DNA of 64,000 nt from Corynebacterium sp. J010B-136 (GCF_002967075.1 NZ_PUGE01000004.1:62001-126000); one strand, 5' to 3'; numbered from the stretch's first letter, positions 50,193 to 60,669 are shown. Numbers and translations: made by a program. The notes: a model not told the origin generated them from the sequence alone.

Positions 50193-52052
50193 ATGGGACG
50201 CGCAGTAGGTATTGACCTTGGTACCACCAACTCGGTTGTATCCGTGTTGGAAGGTGGCGAGGCCACCGTTATTGCTAACTCAGAGGGTGCACGTACCACC
50301 CCATCTGTTGTAGCTTTCGCGAAGAACGGCGAAATCCTTGTTGGACAGTCTGCAAAGAACCAGGCTGTTACCAACGTTGACCGCACCATCCGCTCCGTTA
50401 AGCGCCACATCGGCACCGACTGGAGCGTAGATATCGATGACAAGAAGTACACCTCCCAGGAAATCTCCGCTCGCACCTTGATGAAGCTCAAGCGCGACGC
50501 AGAGGCTTACCTCGGTGAAGACGTTACTGACGCAGTCATTACTGTTCCTGCATACTTCGAGGACGCGCAGCGTCAGGCCACCAAGGAAGCTGGCCAGATT
50601 GCAGGCCTGAACGTTCTGCGTATCGTTAACGAGCCGACCGCAGCAGCACTTGCTTACGGCCTAGAAAAGGGCGACAAGGAACAGACCATTTTGGTCTTCG
50701 ACCTTGGTGGCGGTACCTTCGACGTTTCCTTGCTGGAAATTGGCGACGGTGTTGTTGAAGTTATGGCAACCGCTGGCGATAACTCGCTGGGTGGCGACGA
50801 CTGGGATCAGCGCGTCGTTGACTGGTTGGTTGAAAAGTTCAAGGCCGCAAACGGCATTGACCTGACCAAGGACAAGATGGCCCTGCAGCGTCTGCGCGAG
50901 GCAGCTGAGAAGGCAAAGATTGAACTGTCTTCCTCCCAGCAGGCAAACATCAACCTGCCTTACATCACCGTTGATGGCGACAAGAACCCACTGTTCTTGG
51001 ATGAGACCCTGTCTCGCACCGAGTTCCAGCGCATCACCCAGGATCTGCTGGACCGCACCAAGAGCCCATTCAACCAGGTCATCAAGGACGCGGAAATGTC
51101 CGTTGGCGATGTTGACCACGTTGTTCTCGTTGGTGGCTCCACCCGTATGCCAGCTGTCTCCGATCTGGTTAAGGAACTGACCGGCCGCGAGCCAAACAAG
51201 GGCGTTAACCCAGACGAGGTTGTTGCAGTAGGTGCAGCACTTCAGGCTGGTGTCCTGCGCGGTGAAGTTAAGGACGTTCTGCTGCTGGACGTCACCCCAC
51301 TGTCTCTTGGTATTGAAACCAAGGGTGGCGTGATGACCAAGCTGATTGAGCGCAACACCACCATCCCAACCAAGAAGTCTGAGACCTTCACCACCGCGGA
51401 AGATAACCAGCCTTCCGTACAGATTCAGGTCTTCCAGGGTGAGCGCGAGATGGCTTCCGCTAACAAGCTGCTCGGCTCCTTTGAGCTCGGCGGCATTGCT
51501 CCAGCTCCTCGCGGTATGCCTCAGATTGAGGTCACCTTCGACATTGACGCAAACGGTATTGTTTCCGTTTCCGCCAAGGACAAGGGCACCGGCAAGGAAA
51601 ACACCATCAAGATCCAGGACGGTTCCGGTCTTTCCCAGGAAGAGATCGACCGCATGGTCAAGGATGCTGAAGCACACGCTGAGGAAGACAAGAAGCGTCG
51701 TGAAGAGCAGGAGACCCGCAACAACGCGGAGAACACCGCTTACCAGACCCGTAAGTTCTTGGAAGAAAACTCCGACAAGGTCGATGAAGCAATCAAGACC
51801 AAGGTCACCGAGGCTGCCGATGCTGTCGATGAAGCTCTCAAGGGCGATGACATCGAAGCAATCAAGTCCGCTGTAGAGAAGCTGTCCACCGAATCTCAGG
51901 AAATGGGCAAGCAGATCTACGAGGCACAGGCTGCTGAAGGTGCTGAGGCTGGCGCTGCTTCTGAAAACTCCGACCCTAACGTCGTTGACGCTGAGGTTGT
52001 AGACGAAGAAGATGCTGACGCAGAGTCAGAGAACAAGGACGGCGATAAGTAA
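50193..52052 (+). CDS. dnaK: Hsp70 chaperone DnaK
   Basis: 619 residues. ATP-driven chaperone, cytosolic, working with GrpE and DnaJ. N-terminal [36 protein letters not shown] and [12 protein letters not shown] phosphate loops; substrate-binding domain from about residue 360 ([20 protein letters not shown]); acidic C-terminus ending in Asp/Glu/Lys. AGAAGGAG stands 9 bases before the ATG. The stop shares a base with the grpE start (TAATG). Codon use is strongly biased, as expected of a highly expressed gene. Confidence 0.99.
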   Translation: MGRAVGIDLGTTNSVVSVLEGGEATVIANSEGARTTPSVVAFAKNGEILVGQSAKNQAVTNVDRTIRSVKRHIGTDWSVDIDDKKYTSQEISARTLMKLKRDAEAYLGEDVTDAVITVPAYFEDAQRQATKEAGQIAGLNVLRIVNEPTAAALAYGLEKGDKEQTILVFDLGGGTFDVSLLEIGDGVVEVMATAGDNSLGGDDWDQRVVDWLVEKFKAANGIDLTKDKMALQRLREAAEKAKIELSSSQQANINLPYITVDGDKNPLFLDETLSRTEFQRITQDLLDRTKSPFNQVIKDAEMSVGDVDHVVLVGGSTRMPAVSDLVKELTGREPNKGVNPDEVVAVGAALQAGVLRGEVKDVLLLDVTPLSLGIETKGGVMTKLIERNTTIPTKKSETFTTAEDNQPSVQIQVFQGEREMASANKLLGSFELGGIAPAPRGMPQIEVTFDIDANGIVSVSAKDKGTGKENTIKIQDGSGLSQEEIDRMVKDAEAHAEEDKKRREEQETRNNAENTAYQTRKFLEENSDKVDEAIKTKVTEAADAVDEALKGDDIEAIKSAVEKLSTESQEMGKQIYEAQAAEGAEAGAASENSDPNVVDAEVVDEEDADAESENKDGDK

Positions 52053-52726
52053 TGACTCAGCCGAACGGAATGCCAGAGAACCCCGGCGACCCAGAGCAGA
52101 CTGACCCTGAGGCAACCTCTGCAGACCGTGCTGAGGCCGCAGCGGAGGAAGCTTCGGAAGCCCAGGCAGATGCGATCAAGGATGAATCCTTCGAAGCAGC
52201 TGCTGAAGGCGACGTGCAGGTAAGCCCAGAGATGGAAGCTGAAATTGAAGAAAGCCTAGAAGGCGTCGATGCTGATGCCGAGGCTTCCGATGTTGAAGCA
52301 CAGCTTGCGGAGCGTACCGAAGATCTACAACGCCTCAATGCTGAGTACACCAATTACCGCCGCCGCACTGAGCGTGACCGCCAGGCAGTAATTGAAAATG
52401 CCAAGAGCCAGGTTATTGCAGCATTCCTGCCCATCCTGGACGACTTGGATTTGGCTCGCCAGCACGGTGACCTCAATGAGGGGCCGCTCAAGGCGATTGC
52501 TGACAAGCTCTCGAGCACCCTTGCAAGCCAAAAGCTTGAAGGCTTCGGCGAAGAGGGCGACGCATTTGACCCAGAGATCCATGAAGCAGTTCAAGATCTC
52601 TCCTCCGGTGGAGAACAGGTAGTTGGTACCGTTCTTCGTCGCGGCTACCGCGTCGGCGACAAGCTGGTGCGCAATGCCATGGTCATCATCGCTGATCCTG
52701 AAACATCAGCGGAGCAAGAAAGCTAG
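52052..52726 (+). CDS. grpE: Nucleotide exchange factor GrpE
   Basis: 224 residues. Releases ADP from DnaK. The first ~90 residues are an acidic, Ala/Glu-rich low-complexity tail, longer than in E. coli; a coiled coil ([21 protein letters not shown]) leads to the conserved domain with [15 protein letters not shown] and the C-terminal beta domain [20 protein letters not shown]. Coupled to dnaK; a hairpin follows before dnaJ. Confidence 0.96.
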   Translation: MTQPNGMPENPGDPEQTDPEATSADRAEAAAEEASEAQADAIKDESFEAAAEGDVQVSPEMEAEIEESLEGVDADAEASDVEAQLAERTEDLQRLNAEYTNYRRRTERDRQAVIENAKSQVIAAFLPILDDLDLARQHGDLNEGPLKAIADKLSSTLASQKLEGFGEEGDAFDPEIHEAVQDLSSGGEQVVGTVLRRGYRVGDKLVRNAMVIIADPETSAEQES

Positions 52727-52737
52727 CCAATGAGAAA

Positions 52738-52774
52738 GGGCGTCAGGGGTGTGTTTGAACAAACTCTGACGCCC
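52738..52774 (+). terminator. Hairpin between grpE and dnaJ
   Basis: GGGCGTCAG (52738-52746) and CTGACGCCC (52766-52774), perfect 9-bp stem, 19-base loop, followed by TTACTT. It may partly end dnaK-grpE transcripts. Confidence 0.7.
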
Positions 52775-52885
52775 TTACTTGCATTAGTGGCAGTATTAAG
52801 AAATTAAGAACTAAATAATTAGCTTAGATAAAACAATAATTACTTATGACATTTTCTACTCTTCAATGAAAGGAGGAGATGCCCA

Positions 52886-54064
52886 GTGAGCGCAAAACCT
52901 GAATGGGCAGACAAAGATTACTATGCGGATCTGGGGGTCTCCTCGTCCGCGTCTGCAGATGAAATCAAGCGCACTTATCGCAAGCTTGCTCGCGAAAACC
53001 ACCCGGACACAAATCCCGATAACCCTGAGGCGCTAGAACGTTTCAAGCGGGCAGCTGAAGCCTACGACACCCTATCTGACCCTGATGAGCGCAAGGAATA
53101 TGACAACTTCCGCAAGATGGTCCGCTCCGGCGGATTCGGAAGGTCAGGAGGCGCCGGCTTTCCCGGCGGGTTTCGGTCGACGCAAGAAGACTTCGACCTC
53201 TCCGACATCTTCGGCGGACGGGCGTCTGGACAAGGCGATAGCGGTGGCTTTGGGGATATCTTCGGTGGCGTTTTCAACCGCGGTGGCGGTGGCGGCCGCG
53301 CAGCTCGGCCGTCGCGGGGGGCGGACGTCGAGACGGAAGTAACCCTCGAATTCCGCGAAGCAGCCAAGGGAACCACCATTCCTTTGCAGCTTTCCGGTGA
53401 GGCACCGTGCACAACCTGTCATGGTTCCGGTTCGAAATCTGGCAAGACCACTACGTGTTCTAACTGTGGCGGTACTGGTTTTGCCAGTGAAAACCGCGGC
53501 GCTTTCGCATTCTCTAGCCCATGTACCGTGTGTGGCGGCTCCGGCCGCGCGGTTACCGACCCATGTGATGATTGCAAGGGCCAAGGCACCGTGCACCGTA
53601 CCCGGTCCATCACCGTTCGTATCCCAGCGGGGGTCATCGACGGGCAAAAGGTGCGTTTGGCAGGCCAAGGTGAGGCAGGGCCTAACGGCACTCCATCCGG
53701 AGACCTCTTCGTCAAAGTTAAGGTCAAGCCGGATAAGGTATTCACTCGTGAAGGCGACGACTTGCACGTAACCGTGCCGGTAAGCTTTGCGGAACTGACC
53801 TTAGGCGACACCATTAACGTGCCAACCTTGGATGCGCCAGTGCGCGTGAAGGTACCTGCAGGCACTCCCGATGGCCGTACCCTGCGTGTACGCGGACGTG
53901 GAGTTCCAAAGCGCGGCGGTACTGCCGGCGACCTGATGGTCACAGTCCAGGTAAAGGTTCCTTCGAACTTGGATGCAGCGGCATCGTCAGCATTGCGTAC
54001 TTACGCCCAGGCAGAAAAGGAATCTGGTTTCAATCCCCGTGCTGGGTGGGCGGGGAATGCGTAG
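52886..54064 (+). CDS. dnaJ: Co-chaperone DnaJ
   Basis: 392 residues. J domain with HPD in [10 protein letters not shown], a Gly/Phe-rich stretch of about 60 residues, four CxxCxGxG zinc motifs ([32 protein letters not shown]) and the C-terminal beta domains. It is the DnaJ1 type that sits with dnaK. GTG at 52886 has AAAGGAGGAG about 9 bases upstream. hspR follows 11 bases after the stop. Confidence 0.97.
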   Translation: MSAKPEWADKDYYADLGVSSSASADEIKRTYRKLARENHPDTNPDNPEALERFKRAAEAYDTLSDPDERKEYDNFRKMVRSGGFGRSGGAGFPGGFRSTQEDFDLSDIFGGRASGQGDSGGFGDIFGGVFNRGGGGGRAARPSRGADVETEVTLEFREAAKGTTIPLQLSGEAPCTTCHGSGSKSGKTTTCSNCGGTGFASENRGAFAFSSPCTVCGGSGRAVTDPCDDCKGQGTVHRTRSITVRIPAGVIDGQKVRLAGQGEAGPNGTPSGDLFVKVKVKPDKVFTREGDDLHVTVPVSFAELTLGDTINVPTLDAPVRVKVPAGTPDGRTLRVRGRGVPKRGGTAGDLMVTVQVKVPSNLDAAASSALRTYAQAEKESGFNPRAGWAGNA

Positions 54065-54075
54065 GAGGTGTGAAA

Positions 54076-54477
54076 ATGAGCGAGAAAACTCTCTACGTCA
54101 TTTCTGTAGCCGCCGAACGTGCCGGGATGCACGCGCAGACGCTGCGCACCTATGACCGTCTTGGTCTGGTGACCCCGGAGCGCACCTCCGGCGGTGGCCG
54201 GCGCTATTCCGATCGCGATATTAAGCTGTTGCGCCGAATTCAAGAGCTCTCTCAAGAAGACGGCGTAAACCTAGCTGGAATTAAAGCGATTATTGAGTTG
54301 ACCGAAGAACGCGACCGACTGCGTGAAGAACGCGATGCGCTAGCGCAAGAGCTGCATGCTGTGCGCTCGGCGCAGGCGCAGGCCCGTGGCCAGCGTGGAG
54401 GCGAGCTTGTCCACGTTCCCCGGTCCACGTCCGTGGTCATGTGGAAACCACGACGTCGTCGCAGCAGCGAGTCGTAG
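54076..54477 (+). CDS. hspR: Heat-shock repressor HspR
   Basis: 133 residues of the MerR class: the winged helix AAERAGMHAQTLRTYDRLGLVTPERTSGG is complete, followed by a coiled coil (RDRLREERDALAQELHAV) and a basic tail ending VVMWKPRRRRS. HspR binds HAIR repeats such as the one before dnaK and is released on heat stress, DnaK acting as co-repressor. GGAGG 8 bases before ATG 54076 sets the start. A strong terminator closes the operon. Confidence 0.96.
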   Translation: MSEKTLYVISVAAERAGMHAQTLRTYDRLGLVTPERTSGGGRRYSDRDIKLLRRIQELSQEDGVNLAGIKAIIELTEERDRLREERDALAQELHAVRSAQAQARGQRGGELVHVPRSTSVVMWKPRRRRSSES

Positions 54478-54494
54478 AAAAATTTCAGTAGATA

Positions 54495-54532
54495 AGACCC
54501 CGTATTCATGTAGTTGAGTGCGGGGTCTTTTG
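54495..54532 (+). terminator. Terminator of the dnaK operon
   Basis: AAGACCCCG (54495-54503) pairs with CGGGGTCTT (54521-54529) and runs into TTTT. Confidence 0.9.
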
Positions 54533-54619
54533 CCATCAGTGGTGGAGTACTCCCAAGGGCAAGGCTGCGGTGTGAATCCTGTCCTTTAAAAATAGTCCGT
54601 GCTGTCATAGGTTGGGGGT

Positions 54620-54814
54620 GTGAAGCAGAAATACTATCTTCTCTCTGATGGAAAGATACTGGGTGGGGTGTGCTCAGGGATTGCTGACCGGCGCGGTTTT
54701 GACCCGAATGTTATCCGGTTTTGGTTTGTGCTTCCCATGGTGTTTGGGGTTCCCATGGTTGCGGTCTACCTGTGGGTGTGGCTGACATTCCCGGAGAAAG
54801 CAGAGGTTAATTAA
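54620..54814 (+). CDS. PspC-domain small membrane protein
   Basis: 64 residues consisting of a PspC domain: KILGGVCSGIADRRGFDPNVIRFWFV then a membrane helix ending VWLTFPEKAEVN. PspC proteins sense or react to envelope stress; such a short form probably sits in the membrane alone. GTG at 54620 follows a G-rich stretch. It lies between hspR and ald and has its own space on both sides. Confidence 0.82.
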   Translation: MKQKYYLLSDGKILGGVCSGIADRRGFDPNVIRFWFVLPMVFGVPMVAVYLWVWLTFPEKAEVN

Positions 54815-54867
54815 GGGATCTAGCCGCGGCGGGGGTGTCTTGTTAATTTCGTGGCTTAAACATTCAA

Positions 54868-54881
54868 CATGTATTAACATG
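54868..54881. promoter_or_regulatory. Palindrome upstream of ald
   Basis: CATGT-ATTA-ACATG, a perfect 5-bp dyad about 90 bases before the ald ATG; a candidate operator of unknown regulator. Confidence 0.35.
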
Positions 54882-54972
54882 GTGGCAGACGTGACTTGGT
54901 TCATGTTCCATCCATATTGGGGCGTGCATTACTGCTGCGGTTGTGGTGTGCGCATTCGAAGAGAGGCTAATC

Positions 54973-56493
54973 ATGACTGTTTATGCACAACCTGGAACTG
55001 AAGGCTCAATCGTCAACTACCGCGAACGCTACGACAACTTCATCGGCGGTGAATGGGTCGCACCGGCTGACGGTGAATACATGGACAACATCAGCCCTGT
55101 CACCGGTGAAGTCTTCTGCCAGGTCGCGCGCAGTAAGGCAGCGGATATCGACAAGGCAGTAGATGCTGCGGAGAAGGCTTTTGAAACCTGGGGTAAGACC
55201 TCAGCCGCAGAGCGCTCTTTGGTGCTGCTGCGCATCGCGGACATCATCGAAGAGAACCTGGAAGAAATCGCTGTCGCTGAGACCTGGGAAAACGGTAAGG
55301 CTGTGCGTGAGTGTCTCGCAGCGGATATCCCATTGGCAGTAGACCACTTCCGTTACTTCGCAGGTGTTCTGCGTGCTCAGGAAGGTCGCCTGTCCCAGAT
55401 TGATGATGACACCGTGGCTTATCACTTCTATGAGCCACTCGGCGTGGTGGGTCAGATCATTCCATGGAACTTCCCAATCCTCATGGCAACCTGGAAGATT
55501 GCGCCAGCACTGGCAACCGGTAACTGCATTGTGATGAAGCCAGCAGAGCAGACCCCAGCGTCCATCTTGTACTTGATTGAAAAGATTAAGGATGTTGTGC
55601 CAGCAGGTGTTCTCAACATCGTCAACGGCCTGGGTGAGGAAGCCGGTGCGGCGCTGACCGCGAATGAGCGCATTAAGAAGATTGCGTTTACCGGTTCCAC
55701 TCCTGTGGGCAAGATGATTAACAAGAGCACCGCCGAGCGCATCATCCCAGTGACTTTGGAGCTGGGCGGTAAGTCCCCATCCATCTTCTTCAAGGACATC
55801 ATGGATGAGGATGATGACTTCCTGGAGAAGTGTGTTGAGGGCTTTACGATGTTCGCGCTGAACCAGGGCGAGGTCTGTACCTGTCCATCGCGTGCGCTGA
55901 TCCACGAGGACATCGCAGAGGACTTCCTCAAGCTTGCCATTGAGCGCGTGAAGGCTATCAAGATTGGTAACCCACTGGATACTGAAACCATGATGGGTGC
56001 GCAGGCTTCCGTGGAGCAGATGGAAAAGATTAAGTCCTACCTGGAGATTGGCCCAGCAGAAGGTGCAGAAACCCTTATCGGTGGTGGCATCAACAAGATT
56101 GATGGCCTGGAAAACGGCTACTACATTGAGCCAACCGTCTTCCGCGGCAACAATGACATGAAGATCTTCCGCGATGAGATCTTCGGCCCAGTCCTGGCAG
56201 TGGCAACATTCAAGGACTATGACGAAGCCATCAAGATTGCCAATGACACCAACTTTGGTCTTGGCGGCGGTGTCTGGACCCGTGGCCAAAACACCGCATA
56301 CCGTGCCGGCCGTGACATCCAGGCTGGTCGCGTGTGGGTCAACCACTACCACGTCTACCCAGCGCACTCCGCTTTCGGCGGCTACAAGGAGTCGGGACTT
56401 GGCCGTGAGAACCACCTGATGATGATGTCTCACTACCAAGAAACCAAGAACATGTTGGTCTCTTACTCTGAGAAGCCGGCTGGCTTGTTCTAG
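54973..56493 (+). CDS. ald: NAD-dependent aldehyde dehydrogenase (acetaldehyde type)
   Basis: 506 residues. Oxidises acetaldehyde (and similar aldehydes) to the acid; in C. glutamicum the gene after the dnaK operon is ald, needed for growth on ethanol. Motifs: [43 protein letters not shown] with the general base Glu, and [13 protein letters not shown] with the catalytic Cys. GAGAGG precedes ATG 54973; an in-frame GTG at 54943 is less well supported. Convergent with the hydrolase gene, ends overlapping by four bases. Confidence 0.94.
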   Translation: MTVYAQPGTEGSIVNYRERYDNFIGGEWVAPADGEYMDNISPVTGEVFCQVARSKAADIDKAVDAAEKAFETWGKTSAAERSLVLLRIADIIEENLEEIAVAETWENGKAVRECLAADIPLAVDHFRYFAGVLRAQEGRLSQIDDDTVAYHFYEPLGVVGQIIPWNFPILMATWKIAPALATGNCIVMKPAEQTPASILYLIEKIKDVVPAGVLNIVNGLGEEAGAALTANERIKKIAFTGSTPVGKMINKSTAERIIPVTLELGGKSPSIFFKDIMDEDDDFLEKCVEGFTMFALNQGEVCTCPSRALIHEDIAEDFLKLAIERVKAIKIGNPLDTETMMGAQASVEQMEKIKSYLEIGPAEGAETLIGGGINKIDGLENGYYIEPTVFRGNNDMKIFRDEIFGPVLAVATFKDYDEAIKIANDTNFGLGGGVWTRGQNTAYRAGRDIQAGRVWVNHYHVYPAHSAFGGYKESGLGRENHLMMMSHYQETKNMLVSYSEKPAGLF

Positions 56494-57617
56494 CGCGTAG
56501 CTATGGTGCGCAGCCCTTCTAAAAACACCGGGTCAGTCCAGTAGGACGTATGGGTTCCTTTCGGTCTGGTGGGGAAGGGCTGCGCACCAAATGTTGGTGC
56601 TGTGGGGTCTACTCCATGGGCACCGCCATAGTTGCCGCCAGTAAAAGATATAGGATCTCCATCATTGGTTACCGCTACCACTGAACCGTCAAAGCCCAGT
56701 TGAGACGAGTGCGAAACACCGACTCCGGGGCTGCCCACGAGCACTAATTCATCCGCCTCCAAGCCTTCGCGTGCGGCGTATCCAGAAACCACTGACCCGT
56801 AAGAGTATCCGGTAACCACCTTTTTGGCAGCGGGAAAGCGCTGGCTTAAGCTGCGTTGAAAGCGCGCTAGCTCACCGCCGGCAGCTTCGGCGGGCGCGGC
56901 ATGGACGGCACGGGAAAGATTCGCTGGTGCCCTGTATCCCAACCATAAGGCTGTGACGCCGCCGGTGGCATTCGCAATAGAACGCGAACGCTCGATTGTG
57001 GTCGGCCATCGAGTTTTATCAGAAGAGCCAACGCCTTCGACAAAAGTCGTCACTGAGCTTGGTGAGGTTTTTACCTCGTGCGGGTCTATGATCGCCACCA
57101 TGGTGTCCTCGCCGACTTCGAGCAAATACACATCCGGGTTGGCCTCGGCTAAAGCTTGAATTTCTGGCGGAGCTTGGGCCATATTGAGCTCATGAATAGC
57201 ATCGAGGGAAAGCTCGCCGAACTCATCCAGTCTCTTCGGCGGTGGGGTAGCAACTGGCGTGCATAAAGCATCGATGCTGCGCGCACATGCCCAATCTAAG
57301 GCATCGCCGAGCGCGTTGAGATTCGTCATTAAATCTTCGCCCAGGCTGCTCAGCATCAGCTTTTCAGCACGCTGTTGCAAGGTGGCAAATACTTCCAAGA
57401 CCGTAGAGGCAACGGCCATTTTGTGCACGGGAGCATTTAAGCTTGTCGATGCCTCCTGCACATTTCCCAACGCGATTTCCAAAGCATGACCGCTTAAACC
57501 AGCATGGGTAATCTCGCGTTGATAGCCCTCGGATTCCTCACGGAACTGCGCGAGCGAAACGGAGTGCTGGCGCAGCATCGCCGCAGCCTTAAACATTTCA
57601 GCACTGTGTAGTTTCAT
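56490..57617 (-). CDS. DUF1023-type alpha/beta hydrolase
   Basis: 375 residues: an N-terminal helical region of about 150 residues similar in character to WXG100-type helices, then an alpha/beta hydrolase with the nucleophile elbow [15 protein letters not shown] and a late His in KGTHTSYW. No signal peptide. DUF1023 hydrolases are common in Actinobacteria and of unknown substrate. It overlaps the small upstream gene by ATGA, so the two act as a pair. Confidence 0.8.
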   Translation of the reverse strand: MKLHSAEMFKAAAMLRQHSVSLAQFREESEGYQREITHAGLSGHALEIALGNVQEASTSLNAPVHKMAVASTVLEVFATLQQRAEKLMLSSLGEDLMTNLNALGDALDWACARSIDALCTPVATPPPKRLDEFGELSLDAIHELNMAQAPPEIQALAEANPDVYLLEVGEDTMVAIIDPHEVKTSPSSVTTFVEGVGSSDKTRWPTTIERSRSIANATGGVTALWLGYRAPANLSRAVHAAPAEAAGGELARFQRSLSQRFPAAKKVVTGYSYGSVVSGYAAREGLEADELVLVGSPGVGVSHSSQLGFDGSVVAVTNDGDPISFTGGNYGGAHGVDPTAPTFGAQPFPTRPKGTHTSYWTDPVFLEGLRTIATR

Positions 57618-57895
57618 AGAATCCGCCTTAACTGCGCTGCCAGCGAATTATCGTCACTGCGCATTCGCGTTAACATGGCCGCGACAGAATGTAATTGGTC
57701 CGCACAGGCGTGCGTTGATTGCGCAATTGCACTAGACCAAGAAGTAGTGGCACTAGATAAGGCATGCGCGGTTAAAGAATCGGGGCGAAGGTGGTGAGCG
57801 ACCTGCCCAATTTCCTGCGGAAGCAGCGAATTCGTGGTGAGATCTAAATAGTCATGGATGAGGTTTTCACTGGCATTATTAAAGAAAATGTTCAT
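57614..57895 (-). CDS. Small helical protein coupled to the hydrolase
   Basis: 93 residues, predicted helical, with TSWSSAIAQSTHACADQLHSVAAMLTRM near the C-terminus, a Trp-Ser-Ser turn between helices that resembles the WXG turn of ESX-type partners. I do not recognise the family. It overlaps the hydrolase start by ATGA. ATG at 57895 is chosen; an ORF start at 57985 would run into the divergent nitrilase promoter. A secretion-partner or substrate-presenting role is only an inference. Confidence 0.6.
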   Translation of the reverse strand: MNIFFNNASENLIHDYLDLTTNSLLPQEIGQVAHHLRPDSLTAHALSSATTSWSSAIAQSTHACADQLHSVAAMLTRMRSDDNSLAAQLRRIL

Positions 57896-57948
57896 GCCAT
57901 AATCATTGCGACGCCTATCGTCGCAGTCTAGGGTGGGCACTATTAGCT

Positions 57949-57957
57949 TGTGGATAA
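57949..57957. promoter_or_regulatory. DnaA-box-like 9-mer upstream of the nitrilase gene
   Basis: TGTGGATAA (reverse complement TTATCCACA), single copy, between the divergent small gene and nitrilase gene. A chance occurrence is possible. Confidence 0.35.
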
Positions 57958-57987
57958 CTTCCTCGAGATCCGCGAAGAAAGGCAAAC

Positions 57988-58803
57988 ATGAAGGTAGCAG
58001 CTGTGCAATTTGTATCCGGCGGAGAGATTGACGCCAATCTTTCGCGCGCGAAAGAGCTGATTTCTACCGCCGCGGGCGAAGGCGCGAAGCTCATCGTGCT
58101 GCCGGAGGCTACCGCGCAATCTTTTGCCTCGGGGCGCTTAGATTCTCAAGCGCAAGAACTCGATGGCGATTTTGCGAGCCAGTTAAAAGCGCACGCTGAA
58201 TCTTTAGGCGTCACGGTGGTCGCGGGCATGTTCCGGCCCGCTGACACCGTGGATAAAGACGGCAAGACTATTAACCGCGTGTATAACACCGCGTTGATTA
58301 CCGGTCCTGGCGTGCACCTGGGCTACAACAAGATCCACACCTATGATGCTTTCAACTACCGCGAATCTGACACCGTGAAACCCGGCAATGAACTGGTCAC
58401 TTTTGAACTAGATGGCATAACTATCGGGGTAGCGGTGTGCTACGACGTGCGCTTCCCCGAGCAGTTCAAGGCGCTGGCTCGACAGGGTGCGGAAATCATC
58501 GTGGTGCCCACCAGCTGGGCAGACGGTCCAGAAAAACTGGAGCAGTGGCGTTTACTCTCAGCCACCCGGGCGCTCGATTCCACCTCTTTTGTCATCTGTG
58601 CCGGGCAAGCGCGCCCAGGCGGGCTGGCCAAGGCCGGAGAAACTTCGGGGCCAACCGGTATTGGGCACTCGGTCATCGTCAGCCCTACTGCCGAGCGCCT
58701 GGCCGAAGCGGGCTACGAAGAAGAAATCATCTACGCTGAGTTGGACCCAGAGTTAGTCGCTAAGACCCGGAAAACTTTGCCCGTACTTGAGGCTTTGAGT
58801 TAA
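57988..58803 (+). CDS. Carbon-nitrogen hydrolase (nitrilase superfamily)
   Basis: 271 residues with the complete triad: Glu40 in VLPEATAQ, Lys115 in YNKIHTYDAF and Cys151 in CYDVRFPE. The pattern is that of the Nit1/Nit2 amidase branch, whose known members hydrolyse deaminated glutathione or omega-amides; the substrate here is unproven. AAAGG stands about 7 bases before the ATG. The 3' end overlaps the convergent flavohemoglobin-like gene by 51 bases. Confidence 0.88.
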   Translation: MKVAAVQFVSGGEIDANLSRAKELISTAAGEGAKLIVLPEATAQSFASGRLDSQAQELDGDFASQLKAHAESLGVTVVAGMFRPADTVDKDGKTINRVYNTALITGPGVHLGYNKIHTYDAFNYRESDTVKPGNELVTFELDGITIGVAVCYDVRFPEQFKALARQGAEIIVVPTSWADGPEKLEQWRLLSATRALDSTSFVICAGQARPGGLAKAGETSGPTGIGHSVIVSPTAERLAEAGYEEEIIYAELDPELVAKTRKTLPVLEALS

Positions 58804-59997
58804 TTGCCCTTCGCCCCAGGGGTGGGTTTCAATAATACAATCGACAATCCCTGCGCGCGCTAGCCCAACATTTAAAATGCCGGCGCCCTCCGTAACCTCA
58901 TCGGCTGGGCCAACAAGCACGCAGCGGCGGAAGACGTGAGGATTAGAAAGCAACGCCTCCAAAGCCACGTGCGCTGGATTATCAATCACCGTCATTTCCG
59001 GGATAGCAGTGTGCTCAGGAAAAGCCCGGTGCGTGCCGTACAGGACGGGGTCGTGGTCCTGGCTGACGGTATGTTGCATGGAAATCTCTGGCGCTAGTTC
59101 CACCAGGTTATTTTGCAGCAACAAGTCATAGTGCCCACCGGGGCTTTCCGCGTGCGCTAATACCGCGACCGGTTGGGAATCTCCGTCGGCAATTTTGCCC
59201 AGAAGATATGACCTCACCGCCGCCCAACCGGTGCCGTAACAGAGGAAAAGATCAGGGCTGGTTGCTGCATCGCCTAGATAGGTGACGTCAAGATCCTCAG
59301 GGAATTTCCCCCGCGCATTGCCTAAAGTCCACACATCACCAGGCCGGGCGAGTGTAAGCAACGTGGAGGCATCGCCAGCATCGGTGATGTGGAAAGACAC
59401 CTGCGCGGTCTCATCGGAGATATTCGCAGGCGTGAGCAAACGCCACACTCCAGGCAGGTGCGCGGTGGTCACGGGCAGGGCTTGCCCAGGCTGAAAGTCA
59501 ATCGGAAAAGCCGATTCTAAATGCACCACTGCGGTCTTGCGGTTTGGGCGTTCAACGGCTGCGACCGTGGCAGTATGCGCGGGAGGGATACCATCCCAGT
59601 CGGCCTTGACCGCGGCATCTTTCATGATGGTGCAGATGCTGCGTAGGCGGGCGGAGGTGGCATCGATAAGCTTGGGCGACAGGTCAAATAAATCCAGCGC
59701 ATCAATTAAGCACTGCGCAAAAGTGTCATAAATGTCCGGCGGGAAACCCAAACGGCGGTGGTCTTGGCCCAGCTGGGCAGCCAACGGATCGACTGTGGCG
59801 GCCGGATTTTCCAACGCCCACGCAATCGCCACGGTCAAATCCACATGCCGGGAGCTACGCGCGGGGGCAAAGACCTGACGAGCCTCAAAAATTCGGCTAA
59901 AGAGCAGCTCATGCACCCTCTCGCGGTACTGCGCATCGGCTTCGCGCAAGGCTAAAGCCAGTTCCCGAAATGTCGTTAAAGTTGAAGTGCCCGTCAC
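58753..59997 (-). CDS. Globin-FNR fusion (flavohemoglobin-like)
   Basis: 414 residues. Residues 1 to about 140 resemble a globin, with a probable proximal His in LGQDHRRLGFPPDIY; the rest is a ferredoxin-reductase-type FAD/NAD module (FQPGQALPVTT, LCYGTGWAAVRSYL). The divergence from E. coli Hmp and the globin sequence suggest the type II flavohemoglobins of Actinobacteria, which oxidise D-lactate rather than act chiefly on NO. GTG at 59997 is preceded by TAGGCT with 8 bases between, a leaderless start. It is divergent from the broken tetR gene. Confidence 0.82.
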   Translation of the reverse strand: MTGTSTLTTFRELALALREADAQYRERVHELLFSRIFEARQVFAPARSSRHVDLTVAIAWALENPAATVDPLAAQLGQDHRRLGFPPDIYDTFAQCLIDALDLFDLSPKLIDATSARLRSICTIMKDAAVKADWDGIPPAHTATVAAVERPNRKTAVVHLESAFPIDFQPGQALPVTTAHLPGVWRLLTPANISDETAQVSFHITDAGDASTLLTLARPGDVWTLGNARGKFPEDLDVTYLGDAATSPDLFLCYGTGWAAVRSYLLGKIADGDSQPVAVLAHAESPGGHYDLLLQNNLVELAPEISMQHTVSQDHDPVLYGTHRAFPEHTAIPEMTVIDNPAHVALEALLSNPHVFRRCVLVGPADEVTEGAGILNVGLARAGIVDCIIETHPWGEGQLTQSLKYGQSFPGLSD

Positions 59998-60040
59998 AGA
60001 AAACCAGCCTACCGCGTAAATAATTTCTGCAAATCCACAG

Positions 60041-60065
60041 ACAGGACTTAACAGACCTGTAAGTT
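60041..60065. promoter_or_regulatory. tetR promoter with inverted repeat
   Basis: TAAGTT (60060-60065) is 7 bases before the ATG at 60073. ACAGG (60041-60045) and CCTGT (60056-60060) form an inverted repeat abutting this -10, and CTTAA/TTAAG (60047-60051, 60064-60068) a second dyad. It fits an autoregulatory TetR operator. Confidence 0.45.
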
Positions 60066-60072
60066 AAGCGGC

Positions 60073-60642
60073 ATGGAGTATTCAGCATCAGGCGAACGCC
60101 TCCTAGAAATCGCGTCACAGCTTTTCTACGCCGAAGGTATCGGAGCGATTGGCGTGGACCGCGTGGCCGAGGAAGCAGGGATTTCGAAACCCACGTTGTA
60201 TGCGCAGTTTAAAAATAAAGCTGGGCTTGCCGCTGCGGTCTTGTAGCGTCGGCGCGAGACACGGGAGCGCACCATCACTGCCTATCTCGACGAGCTACCG
60301 GAAGGTGAGCCGAGCAAGGTGTTGGCGCTGTTTGATTTCTTCATCCAAGGGCATGCCAAGCCGGGCTTTCGCGGTTGTCCATTTACCAATGCAGCCGCAG
60401 AGCTTCCCGATGCCACCCACCCCGCCCGCCTTGTCATCGGTGAGTACAAAGCGTGGATGCGCAGCCTGCTCACCGAGCTGGCAGAAGCCGATGGATTGGA
60501 TAGTCCCGCCTGGTGGGGTTCGACGCTGATGCTGCTTATCGATGGCGCCAATGCCCGCGTGATCACCACCGGGGATAAGAACTCCATGAAAGATGCTCGT
60601 CAATCTGCGGCCGCGATGCTTCAGGCGCTTCAGCGTCAATAA
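60073..60642 (+). pseudogene. TetR-family regulator with an in-frame amber codon
   Basis: The frame encodes a typical TetR regulator: helix-turn-helix IGVDRVAEEAGISKPTLYAQF near residues 30-50, then a ligand domain ending near residue 188. Codon 58 is TAG (60244-60246), between AAAVL and RRRETRERT where regulators of this type usually have a sense codon. Both halves remain in frame and well conserved, so the change is recent, or readthrough occurs, or it is a sequencing error. Otherwise only the DNA-binding half is made. It lies between the flavohemoglobin-like and thioesterase genes. Confidence 0.85.
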
Positions 60643-60669
60643 TTCCGCACAATACTAAAGGAGAAGATC

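Noticed and set aside
50661..51677. Long open frame (338 codons) opposite dnaK
   Set aside because: Antisense shadow of dnaK, which is intact; no promoter, ribosome binding site or family match.
55201..56439. Long open frame (412 codons) on the minus strand opposite ald
   Set aside because: It is a shadow of the strongly codon-biased ald gene; the translation has no recognisable domain and is rich in Trp, His and Cys, as antisense frames are.
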